A stretch of DNA of 64,000 nucleotides from Rattus norvegicus (taxonomy: Eukaryota > Chordata > Mammalia > Rodentia > Muridae), in assembly GCF_036323735.1 (NCBI RefSeq), contig NC_086031.1, forward strand, positions 36,452,225-36,516,224, written 5' to 3'. Numbering within the stretch: the first letter of the stretch is position 1; every line of letters starts with the position of its first letter. Position numbers and translations under genes: made by a program. A model generated the notes under the pieces. The model did not search any database and was not told the origin of the DNA. It saw nothing but the letters and a program-made list of their open reading frames with translations. Below are positions 1-11,594 of this stretch, in pieces.

Positions 1-129
1 TTTCTGTTCTGAGAGGACCTCAGATGCACTACTAGGTTGTTTATTTGCTATTTCCCATATTTTTTAAATGTACCTGTACCTGTGAACCTTGTTGTTAGAA
101 CTGCCCTAACTGTGTTCTGCTAAGTTGTA

Positions 130-265
130 TTCTCATTTCTTTCTTTTTTTTTCTTTTTCTGTCTTTTTTTTTTTCTGGAGCTGGGGAGCGAACCCAGGGC
201 CTTGTGCTTGCTAGGCAAGCGCTCTATCACTGAGCTAAATCCCCAACTCCTTCTCATTTCTTTCT
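130..265 (-). mobile_element. ID SINE (BC1/tRNA-Ala derived) with 15-bp duplication
   Basis: The body at 145-250 is the reverse complement of the ID consensus: it ends in CCCCAACTCC, the complement of the ID 5' end, and carries the complements of its A-box and B-box regions. A pyrimidine-rich stretch at 145-175 is its inverted A-rich tail. Perfect 15-bp direct repeats (TTCTCATTTCTTTCT) lie at 130-144 and 251-265. ID elements are Pol III-derived SINEs spread by L1 and greatly expanded in rat. The exact duplication implies a recent insertion. Confidence 0.95.
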
Positions 266-1303
266 GATTCTAGGGATTTATATTTTTCGTATTTCTTTCA
301 GTGACCTAATTTTCAAGTTTATTATTCAGTTTTGAACTGTTCATATTTTCCTTGCTGGTAGTTTCTTACTTTATTCTATGATGATCTAATGAGGCAATGT
401 AAATATTTTTATTTACATAGGACCAAATAGCTGAGCTAGTAAGGGAGAGGGTTCAGAGTAAGTGTCATGTCAAAATGTGCTCAAATTTTTAAAATTCTGT
501 TTGAAGTCTGGCATGAGCAGCACTGCTTCCTCCCTGCTCTGGACTGCCATGTCTCAGTGCATGTACCCATATAATTCCACCTCTGCCATCCTTGGGGTTA
601 TGTAGCCTGGTGACCAGGGTACAGGTTAATTTTCATCTCTCCTAATAAGGACATATCCAGCAATCATCTGTAATTCCTCCATGTGTGAATGAATCATTCT
701 TAGTAGCTTGGTACCAGCCAATAATGTATACTTACCACCAAATCTTCACCCACTTCCCAAGGTTTACGTCCCCCTTGCCTCATCCCCAATAAAGGGAGCC
801 ATTTCATTGAAAACCATCTCTGGAGAAAGTTGTTTCTCTTACATCCATGCAGGGACACTGAGAAACACATACATTACATGGCTGTGGGGAAGATACTCTA
901 AGCAAATCAATTGAAGTCATTTAATCTGTCATGTACATTAACTCTGAAAGATTTCTGCTTATTTTTTTATTTTAGTAGCCTAACTAAAAATAAGACTGTG
1001 GTTTAAAAATATACTACTTGTTTTAAATCATTACTTATCTATCTGACCCTCATGGTCTTTAGTATTTGTTTCATAAATTTGAGAAATATGACATTTACTA
1101 TGAAACATCCATGATTGTTATAGATTTCTGATTAATTACTCTATTTATTACTGTGTAGTGACCTTTATATCCTCTTATGAGTCTTGGTTTGAGATCTACT
1201 TTATCACATTCCAGGATAGCTATAGTGGATAATATTCGACTTTCATTTGATAGCTGAAATCTTCCTCTTGACTCTAATTGTAATATACCTAAGTGGATTA
1301 GAC

Positions 1304-1305
<2 letters not shown>
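266..1305. other. Unassigned AT-rich DNA
   Basis: I see no family, long reading frame or RNA gene. The longest open stretch (708-914, 68 codons) has no recognisable motif and is expected by chance. Heavily decayed repeats could be present below visual detection. Confidence 0.5.

Positions 1306-1345
<40 letters not shown>
1306..1345. repeat. (ATT)n microsatellite
   Basis: About 13 uninterrupted ATT units. Confidence 0.95.
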
Positions 1346-1529
1346 GGAATTTATTAAAACCATCAAACAGGATGCTGAAGGGATGTTGCTTTATTTAGAG
1401 TGCATGCAGAGAACCCAAGATCATTTCATAGCATGCACATCAGAGAGTTTACAACAATGGTTATTTCAGCTTTATGGAATACAAAACCCACTTCTGGTAC
1501 CAGGACAACTGCATCCACATGCACTTTAC

Positions 1530-1536
1530 CCCCCCC

Positions 1537-1600
<64 letters not shown>

Positions 1601-1601
1601 A
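1530..1601. repeat. Compound C / CA / GA / GACA microsatellite
   Basis: A C-run passes into CA, then GA, then GACA units without spacers. Arg/Glu/Asp-rich frames across it are repeat translations, not genes. Confidence 0.95.
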
Positions 1602-1756
1602 TAATATTCTAAATAACTCAAATTGAGAACCACTAAATTTAATTAAAAACTGAGCTTTGTTTATTAATCTTTCTTTTTATCAAGATATTTTAATTGACAT
1701 ATAAACTACATACTTTAAATTTGCCATATATTTATTAATTTTGTCCTTTTGCAAAT

Positions 1757-1952
1757 AGGCCTCATGTAGCCCAGATTGGTCCTGAATTCACTTTGTAGCT
1801 GAGGACAACCTTGATTTGCTCACACCCTGCTCCAATTTCCGAGTCCATAGGTCACAGGCCTGCATGACTCCAACCAGATTATGGAGCTCAGTATTGAATG
1901 TAGGGTTTTGTCCATATAAGCTGCTGCTTTATCCAGTGATTGATCCCCAGCC
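1757..1952 (-). mobile_element. B4-type SINE (B1 plus ID composite)
   Basis: Reading on plus, a degraded inverted B1 half (GTAGCCCAGATTGGTCCTG...) is followed by a degraded inverted ID-like half ending GTGATTGATCCCCAGCC. That order is expected of a B4 composite on the minus strand. Divergence is high and no duplication was found. Confidence 0.7.
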
Positions 1953-2154
1953 ACAGAGGATGGGATTAATTTTTGTTATTATTTAGTTCTCAGTATTTTT
2001 TGTAAAAGTAGTTCATTGACTTAATTTTATAAAAGTTTACTTGATGCCTAAACATTGCCTAGATATATTTCTGGGATGCGGGGATAATTCTATACACATA
2101 TATATGTACAATATTTATGATCAAATTAGAGAAATTAGTTTCTACCTCCTTAAG

Positions 2155-2333
2155 CACCACCCCGCAGTCAAAAACACTGACCTAGAATTGTTCCTGCCTA
2201 AAGAACTGCAGGAACAAAAGTGAAGAAGAGACTGAGGAAAAGGAGGTCCAGTGACTGGGCCAACTTGGGGTCTATCTCAAGGGGAGGCTCTAAGGCCTGA
2301 CACTGTTACTTATTCTGCGGTGTGCTTACAGAC
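2155..2333 (+). mobile_element. Lx-type L1 3' UTR fragment
   Basis: The stretch resembles old rodent Lx L1 3' UTR as I recall it (for example GACTGGGCCAACTTGGGG, and CAAGGGGAGGCTCTAAGGCC). Both ends are lost. It is a fragment with no coding capacity. Confidence 0.65.
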
Positions 2334-2589
2334 TCGTCTAGATGCTTATGGATATTGTTTGTCCCTTACGTGCAATAAAAACCTTCCCTGGAGGGGCAGC
2401 ATCCATTTCAGCAGTTTCTATATTCAGCCCCCTCACATACAATACTGTGAGATGAATTAAGCCTTTCATCTCTTCTGTGTTGTGGTTTGTCCTTTGTTTT
2501 ATGAATTACCCTGTTAAAGGCCATATGGCTCATTGATTCCGGCTAGCCAGGGTTTGTGCTTACTTTTGATATTTACCACAACAAGAAGT

Positions 2590-4198
2590 TCAGATTCTCT
2601 TAACATGGGGTCCACGGGAATTTTGGGTTAATTTCCTGATATCACAGAGTACAAAAGCCTATCAAGTTCATTGTTCAGCTTACTTCCTTTTTAAAAAATT
2701 GTTTAGCCTTCATGATGGGTGTGACTTTGAGTTTTGTGGTTATATTATTACTCTGGGAGAGAGTGCAAGATACAAGCTTTTCTGGTTTTAGACTAAGGAA
2801 CACAGTATTTTGGGAGAAAGATTTTGTCTTTGTGTTTTTAAAAAGTGTGATTAGGCTTTGGAAACCTCAGAGAGTCATACTGATCAGATTTGAAAGAAGT
2901 AGTCCGCCTAAAAAATTGATTCAAGAAAATCAAACAAAAAGATATCTCGATTCTAAACTTTTGTCTTTAGAGTTGTATTTTACAGAGTGTGCCTGTTTAG
3001 ATTCCTGGTCTCAAGGACTTTCCGCTGGGTCCAGTCAGGCTACATCGGCTACAGCATTTGCTTCATTCTTCCTACCCCTACCCCCAAAGATATCTCAACT
3101 CCCACGGGGAGCTTAAAGAAGTTATAGAGGAGTCATCGCCCCAATTCCCTGGACTTTGGGGGGCTGAAAGTAGTTATTCTAAAGTTGTTTTTATGAGGAA
3201 TTTAAAATTGGTTGTAATTTAACAGGAAGGAATTAGCTAGATTGAGTTATACAGTCATAATCTCATTTGGTAACTAAGCTAAAATCATATCTTTGTTTTG
3301 ATACAGAATTTATTTGTTAAAAGAGTTTAAAAGTGCAAGGTTTAGAGCCAGTCCTTCAGTTGATGTCATTACAAACTTCTGAGTTGATTACACATGTGAG
3401 TTAAGGGCCAAATAACAAACATAAATTTTGAGAGGACTTTCAAGATATTATTAAGATATAAAGACAACAGTCCAGATTGTCTTATATGGGTAGATGGTTT
3501 TCAAAAATGTCAGAAATCCACAAAATTTGAGATTTAAAGTTATTTATCTTTTGTTGAGACATATCTGCTCCTGACAGTTCCCCTTTGGAGGGCTCTACCT
3601 TCAGGTGAGGCAATACTTTGTGGCTAGGCAGCCACTGGACAAAACTGCCTGTTTCATCAGCAGACTAATACTGTCCAGAAAAGGACAAATTGTGCAGAAT
3701 AGTTGACTGATAAACCTTGCCAAGACAGGGTATCAGCCCTTCAAAATCTACATTTCAAGAGTCTGTCAGCTGATTTTGGGGCAGAAGGCTGAAGACTTGT
3801 GCTCACATGTTGCTAACAGGGGGCTGTGCTAGTGAAGATTTGTCTCTACAACCTCTCAGTTCTGAAAGCCATGTTAGGCTTCCTTGTGTATAGATATTTG
3901 GTCATTCTCAGATTTCTGATGGGGTTGAAGACTGATTATAGTCTCCTAGCCTATCAGGCTATTTAACTCTGAATATGCATATTTTATTGGATAGTTATCA
4001 GGTAGTATACAAACTAGCCAAGATATAGATTTTAAGCCTTTCTTAAGCTGGAATGGATAACTAAATGTTCTATTTAACTGATATAGTGATGGATGAGTGT
4101 TGAAAATACCATATGCTTTATAAATTGGAGAATGGTGATAATTGTACTCAGTTTATATAAAAGTGAAAAGGCTTTTTAACTGGACAAAAAGGGAGAAA
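2590..4198 (+). other. Probable non-coding internal region of an LTR retroelement
   Basis: This segment sits directly 5' of an LTR and ends in a purine-rich tract at 4186-4198, where a retroviral polypurine tract should be. I see no gag, pro, pol or env motif. The one longer frame (2712-3116, 134 codons) has a hydrophobic start but no recognised domain. A non-autonomous element with a non-coding interior would fit, but no matching 5' LTR is visible, so its left boundary is a guess. The stretch between 2334 and 2590 is unassigned. Confidence 0.4.
4186..4198 (+). other. Polypurine tract next to LTR
   Basis: A purine run (AAAAAGGGAGAAA) immediately precedes the LTR start TG. In retroelements this primes plus-strand DNA synthesis. 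Its position supports reading 4199-4760 as a 3' LTR. Confidence 0.6.
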
Positions 4199-4760
4199 TG
4201 TGGTTTGCCCTGAAGTTATCAGTATTTTGATGCTAATTCCTCTGCCCCAAGGACTGCTGACTAGTCAAGTACTCAGGAATCAGGTGACTTCAACAGAATC
4301 ACCTCCCCATTGAATTTGTAAAGTACAGGTGAGGTCAGGTACAGGATAGAAGGAGGCCTGTCATTGGAGGAGAAGGAAGGATGGGCGGGAGAGAAGTTTG
4401 AAGGAAGAGAAGGAGACCAGAACAGAAAGGAAGAGACAGGACAGACAAGAGAGTGAGAAGCCATGGCAAGTGATGTTAAGATTCTGCTCTGTATATTTAC
4501 AGGTTGTTATTAATGTTCTTAAGGGATGGATGGCACTGGGCTTTGTATGCTTAAGTGGGCAATTATATCTTATCAATTGGATCTAAGATTATTGTGTTGT
4601 GTGTTCTTTTATGTGAGGGTTTGAGTGTAAAAAAGTGTGCAGCTGGGATGTGTTTCCACCAAGATATCTAGCAGATACCTTGGGACACCGCGGTGCCAGA
4701 CCTAGAGGGGTAAAAGACAAATTCTACATTTTTTTTATTTTTTATATTTTTACAACGACA
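4199..4760 (+). mobile_element. Endogenous retrovirus LTR, copy 1 (probable 3' LTR)
   Basis: It begins TGTGGTTTGCCC and ends TTTTTACAACGACA, so it has TG...CA termini. It aligns over its whole length with 34007-34558, sharing the start, a middle block around GGTTGTTATTAATG and the end. Copy 1 carries roughly 30 bp of extra purine-rich sequence near 4345-4380. Copy 2 has a 6-bp duplication, which suggests class II (ERVK-like). No 5' partner LTR was found in the window. I do not recognise the family name. Confidence 0.8.
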
Positions 4761-5431
4761 CTTCAGTTGCTTTTTATCAGGATATTTTTTATAGTAACAA
4801 AAATAAAACTAGAACAACACATTTCAAACTTGATTCACAAATTCCTATATATTGAATCTCAATAGTTGAGTAAAAACAGGAAACAACACCACAGGAAACT
4901 TATGCCCCATAACTTAATCTTTTTGTAACTCTCAGACAAGTATAGTTTGTCTCTTTTCACTGTGGACTTCACTGATAGAGATGATAAAAAATAAGTGTTT
5001 TATTTAAAAGATCCATAAAAGTTCGACAGCTCTGCATTCATTTGATAGCATTTCTCCATCCGTGTATTAATTTTACTCACAGTAAAACCATAAAGAAGGC
5101 ACTTCAAGGTGTGAGCACCATTGGGAATGACTTGTATGGTTCAGAGCAATAGGGAATTGGCTGTGATTCCAGTGGAACATGATTTTTTGCAAAGCAAATT
5201 CTGCAACTCCAGAACAAGCGCAAAGATTTGCTTTCTCTCAGTTATGAAAAGATAGGAAATGGGATAAGACAAAGGAAAACTGAATTTGTTGATTTGGGAT
5301 AGGTACACGATCTGATCTCCATGCAGTTCTTTTCAGTCTAACTTAAGAAAGTCGTTTTATTAGAATTTTTTCATCTGTGGTAAGGCGAACATGATATTTG
5401 TGGTGCTCACTTCCATGGATATGGGAAGGGG
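4761..5431. other. Unassigned DNA
   Basis: I see no repeat family or gene. The six bases after the LTR (CTTCAG) would be one arm of its duplication, but the other arm was not located. Confidence 0.5.
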
Positions 5432-5443
5432 CAGTAGTACTAA

Positions 5444-5490
<47 letters not shown>

Positions 5491-5524
5491 AGAGGAGGAG
5501 TAATAGTAGCAGTAGTAGTAGTAG
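5432..5524. repeat. (TAG)n microsatellite with interruptions
   Basis: About 25 TAG/AGT units with a short AGGAGG interruption. Poly-Ser and poly-Thr frames across it on the two strands come from the triplet repeat. Confidence 0.95.
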
Positions 5525-7241
5525 CCTCCATGTGTTTGTGATACTTATGGTGCAAACAATACATACTTATATTTACTACTACAATGTAACTGTGTGATGT
5601 GGATAAGAGAAGAGAAATTGCCTTTTATTCTAGTCTATGTACTGGTGAGATTACATTATTTAAACCTAGAACTAGCCTATAGAGTGTCTACTGGATCCCA
5701 GCTCTCTGGCTAGCAGGCTTTCTTTCCTGCTGTGGGTCTCCTACAGCTTTCCCTAGATATAAGCATCAAAGCCTGCTGTGAACTTGAAGCCCTCATAGAG
5801 TCAACCTCTTGCATACCACCCTGAAACCTCAGGTTTCCCTCATACCCACTGCCAACATACAAGCTTGATTTAAGTTGAAACTGGTCCTTATATGCCTTCT
5901 TGACTTATAGTACATAGGTTAAAGGGATGTGGTACCGGAACCTACAAATGCAAGAAACCAAGTTCTGCTCTCTGAAAGCAAAAAGTCTTCATCTGTGGGC
6001 CCCCTGCCATGCTATACATGTTAGCTGTCTCTGTTAATGTGTCTCCATGCCCAGTGTTCATTATGATTGTCTATGGTTGTGTGCCTACCTCTTTCATAAT
6101 ACTTTCATAATATCTTTCATAAACATGAGGATCTCACTGTGGATACCATGGTCATGAAGCTAGTTTCCCTAATACAGATATCATGAAGTATAATTGATCC
6201 TAACTTCTTTTATACATCCTATACTTATCTTTTACTTACAACAATATAGAAGGTTTTTGGAACATTATAAATTTTGTGTGCTTTCTGAACCCTGTAAGAT
6301 TTGCATAAGTCATAGATTCCTGAGCCTCCCTAAGAAGGAGCATTTAGAAGAATCAACTTCTCAGCTGGTCAACTTCTCTTTGCCCTGTGACTGCAGTCAG
6401 TAGTTTGGAGGACAAAGACAGCCAGTTCTAAGGGTACCTTCTCTTGAACTTGTCATAGATAAAGCTGAGTCTGTACGACAAGAATCACACAAAAGTGACT
6501 TGATGGAGCCACATTTGCATATGTTAATTCAAAAATCACAAGCCCATTTGAGAATGCTAACACCAGCTGTTTGTGAGGAGAGCAGGGCCCCTGTGGGAGG
6601 GGAAGGCATTGACTACAAAGAACTACCATTCTTTCTGTTCTACAGCCTTACTCTTCTCTCCCACAATGCCTCTTTCATGACCTTGTGGAGTTATGCTCCA
6701 TTTTCAGGACCACAAATGTCATTTTTTAAGGTGAATTATCAATAATTACAAGTGCTGACTTCCAGGAAGTCAGACGAAGATGAAGTGAGTAACTCCAGAT
6801 TAGCCATACATGTCAATTAAAACCCTGAGAAAAGGCTTGGAACATCCAGGAAAATAATGTCATAGAGAAATAAAAACACTGAGTTGCTAGGATACCTGCC
6901 TAGGTACTCGTTTTATTATAGACTGTAAGTCAAAAGCAAACAATGACCACAGCTTCCTCATAAAAATATACAAGATACATCTGAGAGATGTTATAAAGGA
7001 AAATAAAAGACAATCATTAGTGGAAGTAAACCTACGTCCTGGCACACATTAAGTGTGACGAAATGCTTATGTTTTTTATCTAGTCTTTCATTGAGAGGAA
7101 AACCACCCACAGTTGAGACAACCTATAATTACAGCAGCAAGTGAGATAGCAGGTGTTCACTTATTCTCTTCTCTGTCTCTGTCCATGTGTATATGTGTCT
7201 ATCTGTCTTTCTGCCAGTGGACATTGGTCAGATAGTCAACT
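5525..7241. other. Unassigned DNA
   Basis: I see no recognisable gene or repeat in 5525-7241. Open stretches (6194-6403, 6500-6745) have no motifs. The block at 5690-5880 has the even composition of an old interspersed repeat, but I cannot place it. Confidence 0.45.
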
Positions 7242-7242
7242 C

Positions 7243-7286
<44 letters not shown>
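7242..7286. repeat. (CAA)n microsatellite
   Basis: Fifteen CAA units, the last slightly altered. Confidence 0.95.
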
Positions 7287-7287
<1 letters not shown>

Positions 7288-7366
7288 AACAAAATAGATA
7301 ATGTTTGAGTTCTATGAAAGATCACGTGATTTTTATTCATTTAAGGTAATAAACACACATACACAT

Positions 7367-7420
7367 GAGAGAGAGAGAGAGAGAGAGGAGAGAAGGGAGG
7401 GAGAGAGGGAGGGAGGGAGA

Positions 7421-7473
<53 letters not shown>
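7367..7473. repeat. (GA)n / (GGGA)n microsatellite
   Basis: A purine-only tract of about 105 bp with GGGA variants in its middle. Confidence 0.95.
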
Positions 7474-7475
<2 letters not shown>

Positions 7476-7484
7476 TCAATCATT

Positions 7485-7672
7485 GCATAAGCTGGTCTCA
7501 AACTCACACATGTTATGTAATTGAAGGTGACAAAATTTCTGACCCTGCTTCTAACTCAGAGTACTAGGACAAAATGTGCCCAATCCCAGGTTCTTGCTTT
7601 ATGCTGTATGAGATATTAGACTCAGAGCTATATGCCTGTTAGAGAAGCACTCTACCTAGTGACTTACAGTCC
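7485..7672 (-). mobile_element. B4-type SINE (B1 plus ID composite), degraded
   Basis: An inverted B1 block (AAGCTGGTCTCAAACTCACA) is followed by an inverted ID-like block (CACTCTACCTAGTGACTTACAG). The GA tract lies directly to its left. Confidence 0.65.
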
Positions 7673-8202
7673 AAGTCAATTTAAATACATTCATAATTCT
7701 TTTAATCACTCTGGTATTATGGCTGCCAGGTTCAGGTTACACAGATAAAGAAGGAAAGTATTAAGTAACTGGCTAAGGTATCTTTTGACAGCTAGATGGT
7801 ACTGAAGAAATTGCAGAATAGAGAAAAAAATTTATAAAACTTTCTGTTGACAAGATGGACGTAGTAAAAATAAAACTTGCAACAGGAATCTACCATACTC
7901 TGAAATGATTCAGGGTCCTGGAACATGTGGGTAATCTAACAGTTAGACACGGTTCATAGACAATATGTCATGAAAATGAAGTCAACAGAAAGAGTGAACA
8001 AAGCGTTGAACACATTCTTTCACTTTATCTACTAATGGATGAAAAACCCTCTCCTCCTGATACCCTGCACTGAATTCTAGTGTTCTGCTTTGTACATTAG
8101 GCAGGTGAGATATAAAGACAAAAGGGAAAATACACATGAATTAGAAAAATGGAGAGTTTAGAGAACTCTTTATTAGGAAAGGATATAAATCAAATTCTGT
8201 TA
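7673..8202. other. Unassigned DNA
   Basis: Nothing recognisable. AT-rich and free of long frames. Confidence 0.5.
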
Positions 8203-8446
8203 CTGATGGAGAGATAACTCAGTAATTCAGATTGCTTTCTGCTTTTCCAGAGGATCTGAGTTCCTGCTCCACACACATAACAGGCAGCTCACAATCACCC
8301 ATAACTATAACTCCAGAGGACCTGACAACTCTGTTCTGGCCTTTTCATATGAACTATATATGTCTCCACACATATGCTCTGCACCCCAATATCCCCCACA
8401 CAAACACATACCACACATGCACACAAATGCACACATGGAAAAAGAT
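8203..8446 (+). mobile_element. B2/B3-type SINE
   Basis: It has the head GATGGAGAGATAACTCAGTAA, a CCAGAGGATCTGAGTTC block at the B-box position, a later TCCAGAGGACCTGACAACTC block and an ACACACATGCACAC tail. The order matches rodent B3. Confidence 0.75.
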
Positions 8447-9240
8447 GTAGGAAGCACCTTTTAAGTATAAATATGAATTAGGAAGGCTTCTGATAGGCTT
8501 CATAGAAAATATGGTCTTAAGACAGACTTTTTAAAAAAATGAATATAGATTACTGTTGAGACAAATGGAATATTTAAAAATCTTAGATATAAACTATTGT
8601 TTTGTGATATAGAAAAATACCAACTCTTTAGTAGCAGTCATATTTCTTTCTTCAAAAGCAAATGACAACTAACAACTGAACACACTTCATTTCTTTTTAA
8701 CCACTTTCCCCTGAGTCCTCAATTCTGATTTTTAAAGAACCAGGATGAATGTTAAGAACATTCTGATGTGAAACCCCAGAAGTCTTTCTCTTCCCCATGA
8801 ATTATTAGCTTAGAAAAAGGCATGGTATTATTTTTTCTCCCTCATTAATTCATGGAGAACTGCATTATATTCTACATTCTTGTCAGCCACAGTACTTTTT
8901 TTCTTTGCACTGACCTAGTAATGTCAATGTTTAACTATACTTCCTGGATTCTTCATAGCATATCAGGCTCTTGGTGGATACATTTTTTTCTTATAGAAAA
9001 ATCATTACAGCCACAAGGTCATGATGAAAATATGAGGTTAAAGCATCCAAACAGATTTCAGGTCATACATTTGTATAACTCATAGATTCTTTGAGAGAGT
9101 ATGCTAATAAGAAAAAGATTATACCTTAACCCCACTCCTGGTACTGTTCAGGTATTGTTGGTATATGTCTATGAGAATAATGCTGATTTTCTATAATTGG
9201 CTCTTACTAAGAGGAAGTTGATCATGGTTTATAGTAATTG
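8447..9240. other. Unassigned DNA
   Basis: No gene or clear repeat. A 77-codon open stretch (8852-9085) has no motif. Confidence 0.5.
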
Positions 9241-9530
9241 CCATCTTAACAGGATCTAGAATTGTAAGAGACACAATTTTCTTGGCATTTCTAAGAGGTA
9301 TTATCAAAAATAAAGAATCATGGTGAGAAGACCCACCCAAAATGTGGTTGACATTATTCCATAGGCTGGGCACTATGACTGAATAAAATAGAGAAAGTGA
9401 GCTGAGTACCAGCATTCATCTCTCTCTGCTTCCTGCCCATTGATGCCATGTGACCACCTTTTATTCCCTTCTGTTGCTAGGCTTTTCCTGACATGATAGA
9501 CTCTATTCCAAAAAATTGTGAATTAGAATA
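9241..9530 (+). mobile_element. Medium-reiterated rodent repeat, 'family D'
   Basis: Characteristic blocks are TTAACAGGATCTAGAATTG, GAAGACCCACCCAAAATGTG, GAGCTGAGTACCAGCATTC and a Pro/Cys-coding stretch before GACATGATAGACTCTATTCC. From memory these belong to a common rodent interspersed family, but I cannot name it reliably. It is non-coding. Confidence 0.6.
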
Positions 9531-10271
9531 TCTACTTTTTCCATAAGCTAATTGTTGTCAGGTGTTCAGACTGTTAAGAAAGTAATAATACACATTGATT
9601 TCTTGTTTTACTGGAGATTATCCCTGTATGCATATCTATCTTCACTCTAAGCCATCATTTCCTTTATCCTGCATCTGCTCTTTCTCCACTCAACTCAGCT
9701 GCACCACAGTGTTGGAAGTAAGTAAGGCTCATGGATCAGCGATTCTCTCCACTCTCATCTTACCTCATATTTTCCAAAGTAACACAAGTACCTAGGATCC
9801 AGTTTCCCATATCTCCCTTATTCTTCTTGAAATAATGTTCTTAATGACCCTGGACCTCAGACTTCCCTCTGATTATTTGAACTCAGTAGGACATAAGAAA
9901 TGAAATCCAGAGATTTTCCTATGAGACACATCCAGGTTACAATTAGGTGAAATTAAAATTAAGACTGAAGCTCAAAGTCTTTCTTACTGCTGTGATGGTG
10001 GGCTCAAGAAGGCACAAGGACACCTACAGCTGAGACCTCTGAGACCTCTGATGTGAGACCTTTGCAATCAGAACTGTACTGTGTTGAATTAATTCAACAC
10101 TGTGAAAGAATGTTTAAAAAGCTCAATTACTAACAGTAACTTTCCTTGACATAAAAATTTCACAATGTGCAATTACTAACAGCTTAATTGATACAGAACT
10201 GAAAGGCCACACAATGTACCCATTAAAGATTTCTAGTTCAGTGCTGAATAGAATATGTACATCTTATCACC
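9531..10271. other. Unassigned DNA with a perfect palindrome
   Basis: No gene is seen. It contains the 20-bp palindrome at 10081-10100 and a direct repeat CAATTACTAACAG at 10124-10136 and 10170-10182. Confidence 0.5.
10081..10100. repeat. Perfect 20-bp palindrome
   Basis: GTGTTGAATTAATTCAACAC equals its own reverse complement. Symmetry stops at the next base on each side. Confidence 0.9.
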
Positions 10272-10601
10272 TGTTATGGTTTGGATATGCTTGATCCAGA
10301 GGGTGACACAATAAGGAAGTTTGGCTTAGTTGGTGTAGGAGAAAGTGTGCCATTGTGGACATGGACTTTAAGACCCTCATCCTAGCTCCCTGGAAATCAG
10401 TCTTCTCTGAGAGGGCGTCAGAGGAAGATGTACAACTCTCAGTTCCCCCTGCACCATGCCTGCCTGGATGCTGCCATGCTCCCACTTTGATGATAATGGA
10501 CTGAACCTCCGAACTGGTAAGTCAGGTCCAATTAAATGTTGTTCTTATAAGAGTTTCTGTGGTCATGGTGTCTCTTTACAGTAATAGAAGACCTAAGACA
10601 T
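10272..10601 (+). mobile_element. Medium-reiterated rodent repeat, 'family B'
   Basis: It begins TGTTATGGTTTGGATATGCT and contains TTTAAGACCCTCATCCTAGC, CACCATGCCTGCCTGGATGC, GATAATGGACTGAACCTC and TTAAATGTTGTTCTTATAAG, then ends near ACCTAAGACATC. This ordered block set recurs widely in rodent genomes. The short frames on both strands are by-products. Confidence 0.65.
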
Positions 10602-11377
10602 CAACAAACCCTACCTTTGTCTTTTTATATCACCCCTACAAAAAAAAAACAAACCAACAAACAACAAACAAATCCCCCATATCTTGTCTTTGTCTCCTCT
10701 CAGGTCATTCATTGCTAGACCTAGTTAAGTTATAAACTCCATTGATCATCTTTGGTATTTATTGAATCTTCTAAGACAGATGCCAGTTAATCGGAATTAA
10801 AAATCTTGGTGTTCATGGAGTGGAAAGCTGATTTCTCCTTTGAAAGCTATTGCAGAAGGCTTTCCACAATGGTCTGGTTTATCCCTTACTCTTAGTCATT
10901 CACGCCATACCCCAGGACAAACATGTTTTCAGTATTGCTTCCACAATGTCAGAACTCTGTCTCATTTATGCTGTGGGAGGAGAAGTCTACTGCTGCACCT
11001 TTCTAGGCGTGAGCTGAGGCAGTTTCTCAAAGGAATCAGGTATTTCTTCCTCTCACTGGCTTTCTGGCACTTTCTCCATAGGGATTCTGCTGTCAGGGTC
11101 TGTCCTTTGCCAGTTCTGGCTCGCCTTGAACCCGATTTATGCATTATTCAACTATCTCACCTGACTCTATGAGATTATGTCTGCGCCTGCATTTGCTGCT
11201 TTCCTCACAGCTGTCTGACTTACTAACATTGACCCTGAGCTTTGAAGCATCAGTTTCACTTCCTTACTACACATGGTGACTTCACAGTCATTCTTCCCCC
11301 GTTTTATGTATGTAGGCATTTAGGTACTTCCTATAAAAAAGGGCATGCTTAGTGGTGTTTTGGGTGTGTTGTTTTCT
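10602..11377. other. Unassigned DNA with opposing open frames
   Basis: A plus frame at 10840-11172 (110 codons, start ATG) overlaps a minus frame at 10962-11144 (60 codons). The plus product is Leu/His/Arg-rich with no domain I recognise. GC is higher than in the flanks. It could be an old processed pseudogene or repeat; I do not recognise it. Confidence 0.4.
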
Positions 11378-11594
11378 TTACTGTGGTAGGTCTCATGTAA
11401 TCCTGGCTTCTTGTGTCAAATTGGCTACATCATTGAGAATGGACTTGCATTTCTGATCTTCCTATTTTCACCTCTTAAGTGCTAGGAATGTAGGTGTGAG
11501 CAACCATGCCTTGTGTAAATGTTACTGAGGATCAAGCCTCCAGCTATTCCCATGCAATACAAATATATAATCAATTGAGATAAATTCCCAGCAT
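11378..11594 (-). mobile_element. B4-type SINE, degraded
   Basis: An inverted B1 half (AGGTCTCATGTAATCCTGGC; GTGCTAGGAATGTAGGTGTG) is followed by an inverted ID-like half ending AATTCCCAGCATG. Confidence 0.65.

Noticed and set aside
2478..2590. 5' LTR for the element at 4199
   Set aside because: Only the first few bases (TGTGGTTTG) resemble the LTR start; the following sequence does not align.
2712..3116. 134-codon retroviral protein gene
   Set aside because: No gag, pro, pol or env motif is visible, and the frame is isolated in a non-coding interior.
5343..5597. Poly-Ser / poly-Thr proteins on both strands
   Set aside because: They are translations of the TAG microsatellite.
7242..7473. 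CRISPR-like or regularly spaced array
   Set aside because: These are plain CAA and GA microsatellites without spacers; the genome is mammalian.
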